The notes under the pieces: model-generated | Seen by the model: only the letters and a program-made list of their open reading frames with translations | What the model was told of the DNA's origin: nothing | Databases searched by the model: none | Made by a program: the position numbers and the translations under genes | Shown: piece after piece, positions 9,706 through 18,194 of the stretch | How positions within the stretch are numbered: the stretch's first letter is position 1 | Layout of the letters: every line of letters begins with the position of its first letter | DNA from: Pedobacter sp. | GTDB taxonomy: Bacteria > Bacteroidota > Bacteroidia > Sphingobacteriales > Sphingobacteriaceae | Reading direction: 5' to 3' | DNA length: 64,000 bases | Assembly: GCF_031119335.1 (NCBI RefSeq) | Contig: NZ_JAVHXT010000007.1 | Location: 152,762-216,761 of the forward strand

Positions 9706-9903
9706 TTGTCGTGTTTTAATATTATTTTTTGGGCATAAAAATTCCCATACGCATTTAGTGCATTTTTTAGCGTTTAAAAATATTTAGCTTAGTTTTTTAA
9801 GGGGCCGAAGCCTTTCTTATAGTTTGTATCGAGTAGACGAAAAAGAAGTATGAAAGGTTACAAGAAATTTTCAAATTTTTCTGATGCAGTAGCAATAAAC
9901 ATA

Positions 9904-9940
9904 AAAAAAGCGGCTTGATGATGTGTCAAGCCGCTTTTTT
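9904..9940 (-). terminator. Rho-independent terminator of the M49-like gene
   Basis: A GC-rich hairpin (AGCGGCTTGA paired with TCAAGCCGCT) flanked by A and T runs, 17 bases past the stop of the minus-strand gene starting at 11633. It is symmetric enough to work in both directions. Confidence 0.85.
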
Positions 9941-9956
9941 TAAAATGTTAAAATTT

Positions 9957-11633
9957 TTATTTCATGCCTAAAACGTCTACCCCTTGTTCAAAAATTACAT
10001 CGACAGGAATTCCTTTTTGAGCTAATTTGTCTAAATCTCTTTGTAATTCAGGTTTGATAATTCCCCTTTCTTTTTGTACTTTTTCTACGGCACTTTTATC
10101 ACCGTTCCCTTGTAAAGCAAGTACAACGGCACTTAATTCGTTCATTGCTGTAGCAAACTTATCGTAATTAACTTTGTATGTTCCTTGCGCACTACGCTCA
10201 AAAGCACCTTTTTCTTGAAAGAAATTAAAGCACTGCATGTTCGCTTTTCCATGTGCGCTAGAGGCGCCAAAACGCACCGAACGCAAAATTCCAGCCATGT
10301 AAGTGGTATAGAAGTCTTTGATGTCTCCTTCTAGTTCGCCTTTTTTCAATAAGCCTGTTACCATGTACAAGCCCAAAACATCGGCTTTGCCTTCTTCTAA
10401 CCAAGAATATTGTTCTTGCAAAGCTGTACGAACCATGCCTTTTCCGGTTACGGTATTTTTAATTCCCAAACCATGCGCCACTTCGTGGAACATTACGTTG
10501 GCAAAAAAAGCATCAAATTTGATATGCTTCTGTTGTTCTTTGTCAATCAGCACATTCGATATTGGCACTAAGATTTTATCAAACTTGGCTTTCATTGCGT
10601 TTTTCAACTGCGAGCGGCGAGTTCCTTTTTCCTGCTGTATTTTTTCATCGTTAGGTAGGTTTACTGCGATAGTTTTTGATCCAGCATTGCAATCGCCAGC
10701 GTAATAGACCACGTCATAAGCGTTCAATTCCGAATCGGTACCGGGCACTTCCTTTTTGTATTTAGCATCTACAGGTAAGCCTTTCTGCAGCTCGGGAAGC
10801 ATTGAAACGTATTTAGCTAAACGTTTGCTCCACTCTTTATCTTTGATCAGCACATAGCTTTCAAAAGATGCCCTGGCGTTAAACAATTTATCTTCATAGT
10901 TCTCAATTGGACCGATTATGATATCCAATCCGTTAGATTTCATATCTAACCAAGCATAATCGCTTGCGGTATAATTATCGGTTACCAAAGCATCAGCTCT
11001 AAGGTTGAGGTATTTTTTAAGACCTGCATCATCAGCTATTAAAGCCGCCTGTTTTAATAAACTACTGGCCTTTTGAAGCTCTGTAGCAAAATAGATATGA
11101 TAAGGGATAGAGGTCAGTTTCCCTTCCTCTCTTCTAATTACAGAATAAAGCCCTTGTTTATCTTTTACATCAGACCTTTCTAGCTCCTCTTTCGTCATAT
11201 CCAAAGGGTAGAAAGTTACACCCAGCGGCTTTTCGCCAATGCCAGCAACAAAGGGCTTGTCGCCATTTAATCTATCCCAAGGACCATAATTTATTTTAAG
11301 AAATTCCCGAGTTTTTTCATCCTTAATAGTTGCTAATAAACTATCGCGTTGCGGATAGGCCTGCTTCCAAAAAAGCTCGTCCATAATTTGCGCAGCCTCA
11401 ATTAGAAGTGGTAATATCTTGCGTTCGTTCGGTGTAAGGAGGTTTAAATCTGTAGTTAGCCTTACCTTTTCGTAAATTGGTAATCGTTGGGCTACGTATT
11501 CTATTAGGGAATCTGCTTCTTTTTTCGCCGACTTATCTTCTGTAGTATTTTTGCTTGTACAGGCAGTAAGGGCGGTTGCCAATGCAGTTCCTAGCAGAAG
11601 TCCTTTAGCAATTTTGATATTTATTTTGCGCAT
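9957..11633 (-). CDS. Zinc peptidase related to dipeptidyl-peptidase III (M49-like), lipoprotein
   Basis: A 558-residue lipoprotein with a lipobox cysteine after TALTA (about residue 25). The zinc site is H383-E384-V-A-H387 with the second glutamate motif at E413-E414 (WLEEGKAD), matching the M49 layout of a first His motif followed by EExxA(D/E). Classical DPP III has HEXXXH; this protein has the shorter HEVAH. Residues around 225-240 and YYAGDCNAG resemble the wider DPP III/nudix-hydrolase-3-like group. It probably cuts short peptides in the periplasm or on the outer membrane. It is a single gene, divergent from the amidase gene. Confidence 0.82.
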   Translation of the reverse strand: MRKINIKIAKGLLLGTALATALTACTSKNTTEDKSAKKEADSLIEYVAQRLPIYEKVRLTTDLNLLTPNERKILPLLIEAAQIMDELFWKQAYPQRDSLLATIKDEKTREFLKINYGPWDRLNGDKPFVAGIGEKPLGVTFYPLDMTKEELERSDVKDKQGLYSVIRREEGKLTSIPYHIYFATELQKASSLLKQAALIADDAGLKKYLNLRADALVTDNYTASDYAWLDMKSNGLDIIIGPIENYEDKLFNARASFESYVLIKDKEWSKRLAKYVSMLPELQKGLPVDAKYKKEVPGTDSELNAYDVVYYAGDCNAGSKTIAVNLPNDEKIQQEKGTRRSQLKNAMKAKFDKILVPISNVLIDKEQQKHIKFDAFFANVMFHEVAHGLGIKNTVTGKGMVRTALQEQYSWLEEGKADVLGLYMVTGLLKKGELEGDIKDFYTTYMAGILRSVRFGASSAHGKANMQCFNFFQEKGAFERSAQGTYKVNYDKFATAMNELSAVVLALQGNGDKSAVEKVQKERGIIKPELQRDLDKLAQKGIPVDVIFEQGVDVLGMK

Positions 11634-11725
11634 ATGCGATTGTTTTTTCGGGGTTTTGCGTGAATGTACTAAATTAGTAAAAAATTATGCCGCTAATTTA
11701 GTATTAAAACTAAACACACCTTAAA

Positions 11726-12556
11726 ATGAAGCCACAAAAAATTTCACATACCTTTTGGTTCATCGCTTGCGCCATCTTAATTGCCGCTTGTAGTACTTAC
11801 AAATACAAGGCAACCGATAAGATTTACAAAAATAACGCAAAGACTTTTTCCAAAATTATTGCTGCCACACCACCAGAAAATCAGCAGATAGATTCGCTTT
11901 TTAACGAGCAGTATTTTGTGGGTACTACAAATATGAGCATACGTAAGCCAAATTTTGTGATGATCCACCATACAGCGCAAGATTCGTTGGGGCAAACGCT
12001 ACGAACCTTCACTATTCCACGTACGGGTACAAGTTCGCATTACGTGGTAAGCAGAGACGGCAAAGTAGTGCAAATGGTGAACGACTATTTAAGGGCACAA
12101 CACGCTGGCGCTGGTAAATGGGGCTCGGTTACAGATATGAACTCTTGCTCTATCGGTATAGAAATGGATAACAACGGCACTACAGATGTTTGGACAGATG
12201 CACAAATCACCAGCTTGTGCGCTCTGTTAAAGACCTTGAAGAAAAAGTACAGCATTCCAACAGCTAACTTTATTGGTCACGCAGATTTTGCGCCGGGCAG
12301 AAAAAATGACCCTAAGAACTTCCCTTGGAAAACACTAGCGCAACAAGGTTATGGCTTATGGTATGATGATGTTTTGGATAGTGTTCCAGAAAACTTTGAC
12401 CCGATGATTGGATTAAAGGTGATTGGTTATAACATAGCCCGTCCTAATTATGCAATTGAGGCTTTTAAAATCCACTATGTGCAAACAGATATTGCCCATA
12501 CACTCACTGAGTTTGATAAGCAGGTTATTTATAATTTGTATAGGAAAAATCTTTAA
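11726..12556 (+). CDS. N-acetylmuramoyl-L-alanine amidase (Amidase_2), lipoprotein
   Basis: A 276-residue envelope protein with a lipobox at IAAC (C22). The amidase_2/PGRP fold is shown by zinc His in MIHHTAQDS, the HYVVSRDGKVVQMV segment, an internal SIGIEMDNNG strand, and the second His plus basic segment in GHADFAPGRKNDP. It would cleave the amide bond between MurNAc and L-Ala during peptidoglycan turnover or recycling of muropeptides (AmpD-like group). It is transcribed alone and shares a bidirectional terminator with the converging T9SS cargo gene. Confidence 0.9.
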   Translation: MKPQKISHTFWFIACAILIAACSTYKYKATDKIYKNNAKTFSKIIAATPPENQQIDSLFNEQYFVGTTNMSIRKPNFVMIHHTAQDSLGQTLRTFTIPRTGTSSHYVVSRDGKVVQMVNDYLRAQHAGAGKWGSVTDMNSCSIGIEMDNNGTTDVWTDAQITSLCALLKTLKKKYSIPTANFIGHADFAPGRKNDPKNFPWKTLAQQGYGLWYDDVLDSVPENFDPMIGLKVIGYNIARPNYAIEAFKIHYVQTDIAHTLTEFDKQVIYNLYRKNL

Positions 12557-12557
12557 G

Positions 12558-12589
12558 AAAAAGCCCCAATTCAAAAATTGGGGCTTTTT
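12558..12589. terminator. Bidirectional terminator
   Basis: A perfect 14-bp inverted repeat (AAAAAGCCCCAATT and its complement) with a CAAA loop, one base past the amidase stop and just before the stop of the converging gene. Confidence 0.9.
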
Positions 12590-12593
12590 GGTT

Positions 12594-14591
12594 CTATTGT
12601 TTAACTACCTTTTCTGTAAACGTTCCTTTGTCATCTTTACTTTGAACTAAATAAGTTCCTTTTGGAAGCCTGCTTACACTAAACTCGAGCTGTGTTCCCG
12701 AAGTATTTTTAGATTCTATTACTCTACCGGTTAAATCCATCAGAGTTGCAGTCAATCCTTTAGTAGCATCGCTAGATTTAACAAATACACTTGCAACGGT
12801 TGGGTTAGGGTAAACAACTATCTTTTCGGTATTACCAAAAGCTTTCAGATATTTCACTAAATCATCGTAAACTTTTTTGTTTCCGTTATGGTCTACTTGA
12901 GTTAAACGGTAATACGCCGATTGGGTAAAATTCGCATCTGTAAATTGATAGCTAGATTTATCCTGAGTAGTGCCTTTGCCAGGAACAGTGTTGATGGATT
13001 GGAAATTAATTCCATCGATACTTTTTTCTACAATAAAATGTGAGCTGTTTGTTTCTGTTACTGTTTGCCACTCTAGCAAGGCACCATAAACTTTAGCCGT
13101 TGCATTGAATGATTTTAGCTCTACGGGCAGTGTGCCATCTGAGAACACCGTTTGCGCATATATGCTATAAACTTGTTCGTTATTTACATTATCATAAAAG
13201 TAGTCTTCCCAAACTAAAACTGCTTTATTACCGATAACTAATAATTCACCATATTTGCTTGAGGCTCTTCCGGCAGCAAAAACTCCTCCAGCAGGATAGA
13301 GTACAGTTCCGGTCGAAGACAATTTCTGAACATACAAATGTCGATTATTGGTGCCAGCATCCTTAGACACCATAAACACAAAATTTCCGTCTGAATCTAC
13401 TTGTAAATGACTGCCATAAAAGTCGCCCAATACCAAACTAGAAAAAACAGTTACATCTGCTCCGCCGTTCCAAAGCTTTGTTCCTGCGCTGTTAAAACTC
13501 TGCGCATAGAGCCCATCATTTCCAGACCTTGTATCCGTCCAACTAACTACTGCTCCACCAGCTCCGTTACTCGCAATGGCTACGCCATAATTTACGTAAT
13601 TGCCGCCTGCGTTGTACTTTCCTATAGAAGCATCTACTTCTAGACCCCAGCCAGAAAATGTTTTTGTGCCGTTACTAAGAATGTGTTGTAAATAGAGTTT
13701 TGCCACCGTAGAAGTATATTCTGTTAATGCCACATAAAAACCTCCGTTTCCATCGGAGGCCAAGCCTTCTAATGAGTGATCTGTTGAGCCTGTTGCAGGA
13801 GGAAAGTCATAGAGCATTAAATTTGATCCGTTTTTTGTGCCATCAGCATTTAATTTTTGCCAATAAATACTTTCGCCCCATTCTCCCGCTATTTGATATT
13901 CCGACATCCATAAAAAAATATAGCCCGATCCGTCTGGATAAATTAAACCTTCTTCTACCTCACCTAAATTAGCTCCTTCATTTAATAAAATTGGTGCGCC
14001 CCATTGGTGTACCCCGCTTGAATTAACTTTGCGAGCATATATTTTGTTGTCCGCGTAGTCTGAGTAAGCAAAAACATAATTGCCTCCCGTGTCTCTTACA
14101 ATATTTTCTGCTAAACCATACTCACTAATGTCTGTTACAACATCAATTCCATTAAGGCCCAACATCCTGTTTCCATTGGCATCAATGCGCTGCATACAAA
14201 TTTTCTCCGATTCATAGTTCCCTGCAATAGTTCTTTCATTCCAAAATAGTACCACTCCTCCATTGCCGTCGCTAACAGTTCCTGGCCAGCCAATTTCATT
14301 TTCAGAATCGGTAATGCCAACGCCCTTAGTACCCCATTGCTTTACACCAGTAGGAGAAATAAGCTGAACGTAGATTTTATAACTCGTTGTTAAAGTTGTG
14401 GGGTTGTAAATTTCTTCTCTATATACGGTTATTAGTCCGCCCGTACCATCCGGAGTATTTGATATTAAAGTTACTCTGCTGCCAGCTGATCCTGCAGCTA
14501 TGTTAGTATTTGCATTTGGGTTATTGCTCCACTGCGCAAAGCCTATAGTGGTGAGCAATACGATAAAAATTGTTAGTAAAATTTTTTTCAT
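12594..14591 (-). CDS. Secreted protein with T9SS type A sorting domain
   Basis: A 665-residue exported protein. It has a signal peptide (about 1-19, ending GFAQ), then about 430 residues of repeated units around GGxxVxW and YAQ/VQ (for example GGVVLFWNERT, GGAVVSWTDTR), typical of a beta-propeller or WD-like repeat. Next comes a fibronectin-like segment (LPVELKSFNATAKVYGALLEWQT), and a C-terminal sorting domain with VVYPNPTVASVFV and a terminal VVKQ. The tail targets it to the type IX secretion machinery, giving release or attachment to the cell surface. The function of the repeat domain is unknown. The second T9SS cargo at 16368 shares the same C-terminal architecture. Confidence 0.87.
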   Translation of the reverse strand: MKKILLTIFIVLLTTIGFAQWSNNPNANTNIAAGSAGSRVTLISNTPDGTGGLITVYREEIYNPTTLTTSYKIYVQLISPTGVKQWGTKGVGITDSENEIGWPGTVSDGNGGVVLFWNERTIAGNYESEKICMQRIDANGNRMLGLNGIDVVTDISEYGLAENIVRDTGGNYVFAYSDYADNKIYARKVNSSGVHQWGAPILLNEGANLGEVEEGLIYPDGSGYIFLWMSEYQIAGEWGESIYWQKLNADGTKNGSNLMLYDFPPATGSTDHSLEGLASDGNGGFYVALTEYTSTVAKLYLQHILSNGTKTFSGWGLEVDASIGKYNAGGNYVNYGVAIASNGAGGAVVSWTDTRSGNDGLYAQSFNSAGTKLWNGGADVTVFSSLVLGDFYGSHLQVDSDGNFVFMVSKDAGTNNRHLYVQKLSSTGTVLYPAGGVFAAGRASSKYGELLVIGNKAVLVWEDYFYDNVNNEQVYSIYAQTVFSDGTLPVELKSFNATAKVYGALLEWQTVTETNSSHFIVEKSIDGINFQSINTVPGKGTTQDKSSYQFTDANFTQSAYYRLTQVDHNGNKKVYDDLVKYLKAFGNTEKIVVYPNPTVASVFVKSSDATKGLTATLMDLTGRVIESKNTSGTQLEFSVSRLPKGTYLVQSKDDKGTFTEKVVKQ

Positions 14592-14732
14592 AACGGGTTC
14601 TTTTTAATCAAATTTCTTCAATATCAGCCCGTTAGGCAATACCTAAAAGTTGGTATTTTTCTCTAAATTGATACTTACTTGTAGGTATTATGCCAATTGC
14701 TTGCTATTAATTAAAAGGAAGTAAAACAAAAA

Positions 14733-14757
14733 GCCTCGCAGTTTAAAACTGCGAGGC
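14733..14757 (-). terminator. Terminator after the thioredoxin/small-protein genes
   Basis: A 12-bp stem (GCCTCGCAGTTT and its complement) with a one-base centre. On the minus strand it is followed by a T-rich tract, 22 bases beyond the stop of the gene starting at 15028. Confidence 0.85.
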
Positions 14758-14779
14758 CATACTTTATATTTTGAGATTG

Positions 14780-15028
14780 CTATCTATCGATAGAACCCAT
14801 CACTTTTTGAGAAAACGCATTTAAAGCTTCTCTTGGCTCTAAACCACTTTGAACACTTGTATGAACTTCTAAAGCGCCACAGATATTAGTAATCATTTCT
14901 CCGGCTACGTCAACTTCAGCTTCATTCACACCTCTAAACTCACAAAACGCTTCCAATACTTCAAGTGTTGCATTTAATTGCTCAGGCGTTGAGTTTTCAA
15001 AAAACTGTCTTATTACTGGAACCTTCAT
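14780..15028 (-). CDS. Small conserved protein next to thioredoxin (DUF6952-like)
   Basis: An 82-residue acidic cytosolic protein with no signal, membrane segment or CXXC motif, but one cysteine in EAFCEFRG and another in TNICGALE. It is predicted helical. I recognise it as the small family (DUF6952, from memory) usually encoded directly after a thioredoxin in Bacteroidota; here the thioredoxin stop lies two bases upstream of its ATG. The tight coupling suggests a role in peroxide or thiol metabolism, but no biochemical function is known to me. Confidence 0.8.
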   Translation of the reverse strand: MKVPVIRQFFENSTPEQLNATLEVLEAFCEFRGVNEAEVDVAGEMITNICGALEVHTSVQSGLEPREALNAFSQKVMGSIDR

Positions 15029-15030
15029 AA

Positions 15031-15339
15031 TTACTTTATTTTAGCAAATAAATCAGTTAAAACTTCTGCTTTATTGGTTTGAACTTGCTCTACCAATGCG
15101 CCGTTTTCAAAAGCTGCAAATGTAGGTAGGTTATCCACTCTAGCAAATTTTCTTGATTCTGGGAACTTCTCAGCATCCACAATTAAGAAAGCTACATCTT
15201 CATTTTCTGCTGCTAATTTTTTAAACTTTGGTTTCATGATACGGCAGTTGCCACACCACGAAGCTGCATATTGTACCATCACTTTCTTATTGTCCGAAAG
15301 GTGTTGGCTTAAACTATCTTCTGTTAACTCTAAAAACAT
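15031..15339 (-). CDS. Thioredoxin-family protein
   Basis: A 102-residue cytosolic thioredoxin fold with the active site C29-G-N-C32 (ASWCGNCRIMKPKF) and the cis-Pro loop in DNLPTFAAF. CGNC differs from the CGPC of classical thioredoxin, so its redox potential is likely different. It lies between a 2-Cys peroxiredoxin upstream and a small conserved gene downstream, all on the minus strand. The natural reading is that it reduces the peroxiredoxin. A repeat-bearing gap of about 200 bases separates it from the peroxiredoxin, so it may have its own promoter. Confidence 0.9.
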   Translation of the reverse strand: MFLELTEDSLSQHLSDNKKVMVQYAASWCGNCRIMKPKFKKLAAENEDVAFLIVDAEKFPESRKFARVDNLPTFAAFENGALVEQVQTNKAEVLTDLFAKIK

Positions 15340-15450
15340 GATTTTATATTTAATAGCTATGCAATCACATTACTTTCAGTCCTGTGTCAGTTTTAAGAAA
15401 TCGCATAGTTTAATGATTTTGAAAAAGAATGTTATATGGTTTGTCAGGCT

Positions 15451-15492
15451 GAGCTTGTCGAAGCCTCAGTAAAGAAACATTTCGACAAGCTC
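15451..15492. repeat. Dispersed inverted repeat (GAGCTTGTCGAA arms)
   Basis: A perfect 12-bp inverted repeat, GAGCTTGTCGAA at 15451-15462 and its complement at 15481-15492, in the gap between the peroxiredoxin and thioredoxin genes. This motif is a familiar intergenic repeat in many genomes (remembered, not searched). It is too AT-poor at the 3' end to be a convincing terminator. Confidence 0.7.
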
Positions 15493-15537
15493 AATGTGAC
15501 ATGCAGCTGTAATAAACAGCCATTTTTAAGCTTTTGC

Positions 15538-16170
15538 TTAGTTAGCGCTTAAGTACTCAGCAACGCCTGTTCTTGTAGCGTTCATTGCCGACTTACCTTC
15601 TTCCCAGTTAGCAGGGCAAACTTCGCCATGCTTTTGTACGTGAGCGTAAGCATCAATTAAACGAATATATTCTTTAACGTTTCTACCCAAAGGCATATCG
15701 TTTACACTTTCGTGGAATACTTTACCAGTCTCATCAATTAAGTAAGTAGCACGGTAAGATACGTTTGAACCAGAGAAGATTTCTTCGCCTTCTTCAGTAT
15801 ATTCAACCTCTTGATCTAAGATACCTAAAGTACCTGCTAATTGTCTGTGTGTATCAGCAATTAATGGATAAGTTACACCTTCGATACCACCATTGTCTTT
15901 AGCTGTATTTAACCAAGCAAAGTGAACTTCGTTAGTATCGCAAGATGCGCCAATAATTACCGTATTTCTTTGTTTGAAATCTTCTACTGCTGCTTGGAAA
16001 GCGTGCAATTCTGTTGGGCAAACAAAAGTGAAATCTTTTGGATACCAGAACAACAATACTTTAGAGTTATTTTTTACTGCTTCTTCAAAAACGTTGATTT
16101 TTAAATCGTCACCCATTTCAGACATGGCATCAACTGTAATACTTGGGAATTTTTTTCCTACGAAACTCAT
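15538..16170 (-). CDS. Typical 2-Cys peroxiredoxin (AhpC/Prx1 group)
   Basis: A 210-residue cytosolic peroxidase. The peroxidatic C51 is in DFTFVCPTEL and the resolving C185 is in GEVCPANW; the structural Thr/Arg context (FWYPKDFTFVCP and SYRATYLID) is intact. It reduces hydrogen peroxide and alkyl hydroperoxides and forms an intersubunit disulfide that a thioredoxin must reduce. The CGNC thioredoxin encoded just downstream is the likely partner. An insertion around NTAKDNGGIEGVTYPLIAD is normal for the Bacteroidota branch. The ATG at 16170 starts directly at the conserved SFVGKKFP segment. Confidence 0.93.
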   Translation of the reverse strand: MSFVGKKFPSITVDAMSEMGDDLKINVFEEAVKNNSKVLLFWYPKDFTFVCPTELHAFQAAVEDFKQRNTVIIGASCDTNEVHFAWLNTAKDNGGIEGVTYPLIADTHRQLAGTLGILDQEVEYTEEGEEIFSGSNVSYRATYLIDETGKVFHESVNDMPLGRNVKEYIRLIDAYAHVQKHGEVCPANWEEGKSAMNATRTGVAEYLSAN

Positions 16171-16316
16171 AATTATTTTTGTTTTTAATTTTTTCTTGCC
16201 GCAAAGATAAGGTAAAAACTATGCTGCGACAATGGCGCCGCTATACTAAATCTTGATAGCGTTATAGATAGAAGCTATAATTATCAAGTTATGATTAGAT
16301 TTTGATTATAATAAAA

Positions 16317-16340
16317 AATCCCGGCCATTTGGCCGGGATT
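16317..16340 (-). terminator. Rho-independent terminator
   Basis: An 11-bp stem (AATCCCGGCCA and its complement) with a two-base loop, followed on the minus strand by a T run. It lies 27 bases beyond the stop of the T9SS cargo gene starting at 17966. Confidence 0.88.
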
Positions 16341-16367
16341 AAATTAACCCATATATTAACTAACAAC

Positions 16368-17966
16368 CTATTGCTTAACTAATTTGACTGTCTTTTGAAC
16401 ATCGCCATTTTTAGATATTTTTAAGAAGTATATTGATGCAGGCAATTTACTTAAAGAAATATCCTGCTGCTCGGCTGTAGCCTTTTCGCTTAATACTTTT
16501 TTACCGCTTGCATCAAAAACCTCGTATTTAATATCTTTAAAATCTGCACTACCTGCGCTAACGGTCACATAAGTTGTTGCAGGGTTAGGAAACACTACCA
16601 CATCTGAACCATTTAAGCTCACGTTTACACTTTTAACATCTTTAAAAAGCTCATTATCACCATTAAGATCTATTTGTTTTAATTGATAATAATTTACACC
16701 TGCTTTAGCGGTACGGTCTACATAACTGTAACTTAAAGCTGTAGAAGAGTTGCCGTTCTGCCCCTTAGAATCTACAAAACCAATTTTTGTGAAATCTTTA
16801 CCATCTGTAGAACGCAATACCTCGAAACCTTTGTTGTTAGTTTCTGATGCTGTTTCCCAAGCTAAGGTGCTTTGGCCGTTTACTAAAGCTGCGTTAAATG
16901 AGGTTAAGGATACTGGAAGGGTTACTGTTGTAGTGTACGAAGCGAGGCCATGAGCAAATACTAGATGAAAAAAGGTATGTGTACCATTAGCATGTCTTTT
17001 TATAGCTACATCAGCATATCCATTTGGATTAGAGCCGCCTGTTACAGCTGTAGGAGTTTCTGGGAAAAGCTCGGCGTAAGAGAGATAGACAGGAGAAGCC
17101 AAGGTTGTGATATCAAACAATTTAAATTTAACTCCTGCATTGTTTGTAGGGGTTCCTCCTATTACTGAACCCGATAGGGCCACATATTTTTTTGTTCCGT
17201 TCACAAAATATTCCGCATTTGAAAAAATATTTTCAGTTGATAAAAAGGTTGTAGTTTGGCTATTATCTATATCAGTCCCTGCCACATTTAGTGTTACTTT
17301 CCTTATACCTACAGACGAAGGTCCATTTATTACAAACTCATTGGCTGAAATTGGCGAAATACTTCCTCTAGCGTGATTGTTAGTAGTTGTGCTCATCTCG
17401 TAAAGTTGACTTACTGTTCCACCAGCGTCTACTCCAAAAACGGTTATCACCGCATTCCCTGACCCTCCTACATATAATTTTGTATTACTTCCTGTTCCTG
17501 TAACAGCGAAAGAATCTCCTTTACGAATAGTTACAGCCCACTCAACCCTTGTAGGGTTAGCATCTGTTTCGCTAGCCCATCTATAAATGCAAAATTTTCT
17601 ATTGTTTGCGTCAGTGTTTATAGCTAAGTTAATCGCATAAATCGCTCCATCATCTGCCACTCTTAATTTGTTAAACTTGTAGGACTCTGGCCAAGTTGCA
17701 GCTAAATTGGTCGGAACAGGCAATTCTGAGGGAGAAGCCAATGCTCCAGTAGCAGGATTCAATATTTGGATTTTATTGTTTCTATCTACTAAATAAAGTT
17801 TATCTGTAGACTTATTATAGGCTATGCTAGACCTTTCTTGAGTGGTTCCAAATACAACCTCGGCATCTCTTCTCAATTTATACCAATCGGTGTTAAGGAG
17901 TAAAGTCTGCGCAGAAGCAGCAACTCCAATAGCCAAAAAAGCAAAAGATAGTAAAAGTTTTTTCAT
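16368..17966 (-). CDS. Secreted protein with T9SS type A sorting domain and beta-propeller-like body
   Basis: A 532-residue exported protein. A signal peptide (about 1-19, ending ASAQ) is followed by about 330 residues of beta-rich repeats resembling a propeller (IAYNKSTDKLYLVDRNNKIQILNPATG; KLYVGGSGNAVITVFGV). Then comes a segment LPVSLTSFNAALVNGQSTLAWETASETNNKGFEVLRS, the fibronectin-like linker common before T9SS tails, and the sorting domain (VVFPNPATTYVTV, ending KLVKQ). It is exported by type IX secretion. Its cargo function is unknown. Confidence 0.86.
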   Translation of the reverse strand: MKKLLLSFAFLAIGVAASAQTLLLNTDWYKLRRDAEVVFGTTQERSSIAYNKSTDKLYLVDRNNKIQILNPATGALASPSELPVPTNLAATWPESYKFNKLRVADDGAIYAINLAINTDANNRKFCIYRWASETDANPTRVEWAVTIRKGDSFAVTGTGSNTKLYVGGSGNAVITVFGVDAGGTVSQLYEMSTTTNNHARGSISPISANEFVINGPSSVGIRKVTLNVAGTDIDNSQTTTFLSTENIFSNAEYFVNGTKKYVALSGSVIGGTPTNNAGVKFKLFDITTLASPVYLSYAELFPETPTAVTGGSNPNGYADVAIKRHANGTHTFFHLVFAHGLASYTTTVTLPVSLTSFNAALVNGQSTLAWETASETNNKGFEVLRSTDGKDFTKIGFVDSKGQNGNSSTALSYSYVDRTAKAGVNYYQLKQIDLNGDNELFKDVKSVNVSLNGSDVVVFPNPATTYVTVSAGSADFKDIKYEVFDASGKKVLSEKATAEQQDISLSKLPASIYFLKISKNGDVQKTVKLVKQ

Positions 17967-18145
17967 ACGTTTTTAATTAATTAGTGGTTAAAGTTTTTCG
18001 TTTGGTTAGAACCTAGCGCAAATCAACCAATCCACTAAAAACGTATACAATTAAGTGCTTTTGGTGCCGTTGGGATAAGGAGCTAAGTTTCAATAGGATA
18101 ATATTACGAAAACCAATTTGAAAACGCAAGAAAACGCAAGAAAAA

Positions 18146-18176
18146 AATTAAAGCCGCATGTTTAGCGGCTTTAATT
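18146..18176 (-). terminator. Terminator of the DUF4886 gene
   Basis: A 12-bp stem (AATTAAAGCCGC and its complement) with a seven-base loop, followed on the minus strand by a run of T. It sits 18 bases beyond the stop of the gene at 18195. Confidence 0.85.
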
Positions 18177-18194
18177 GCAGAAATAAGCGGAAAA

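Noticed and set aside
10318..10704. A 128-residue plus-strand frame inside the M49-like gene
   Set aside because: It is antisense to the conserved zinc-site region and has no homologous features.
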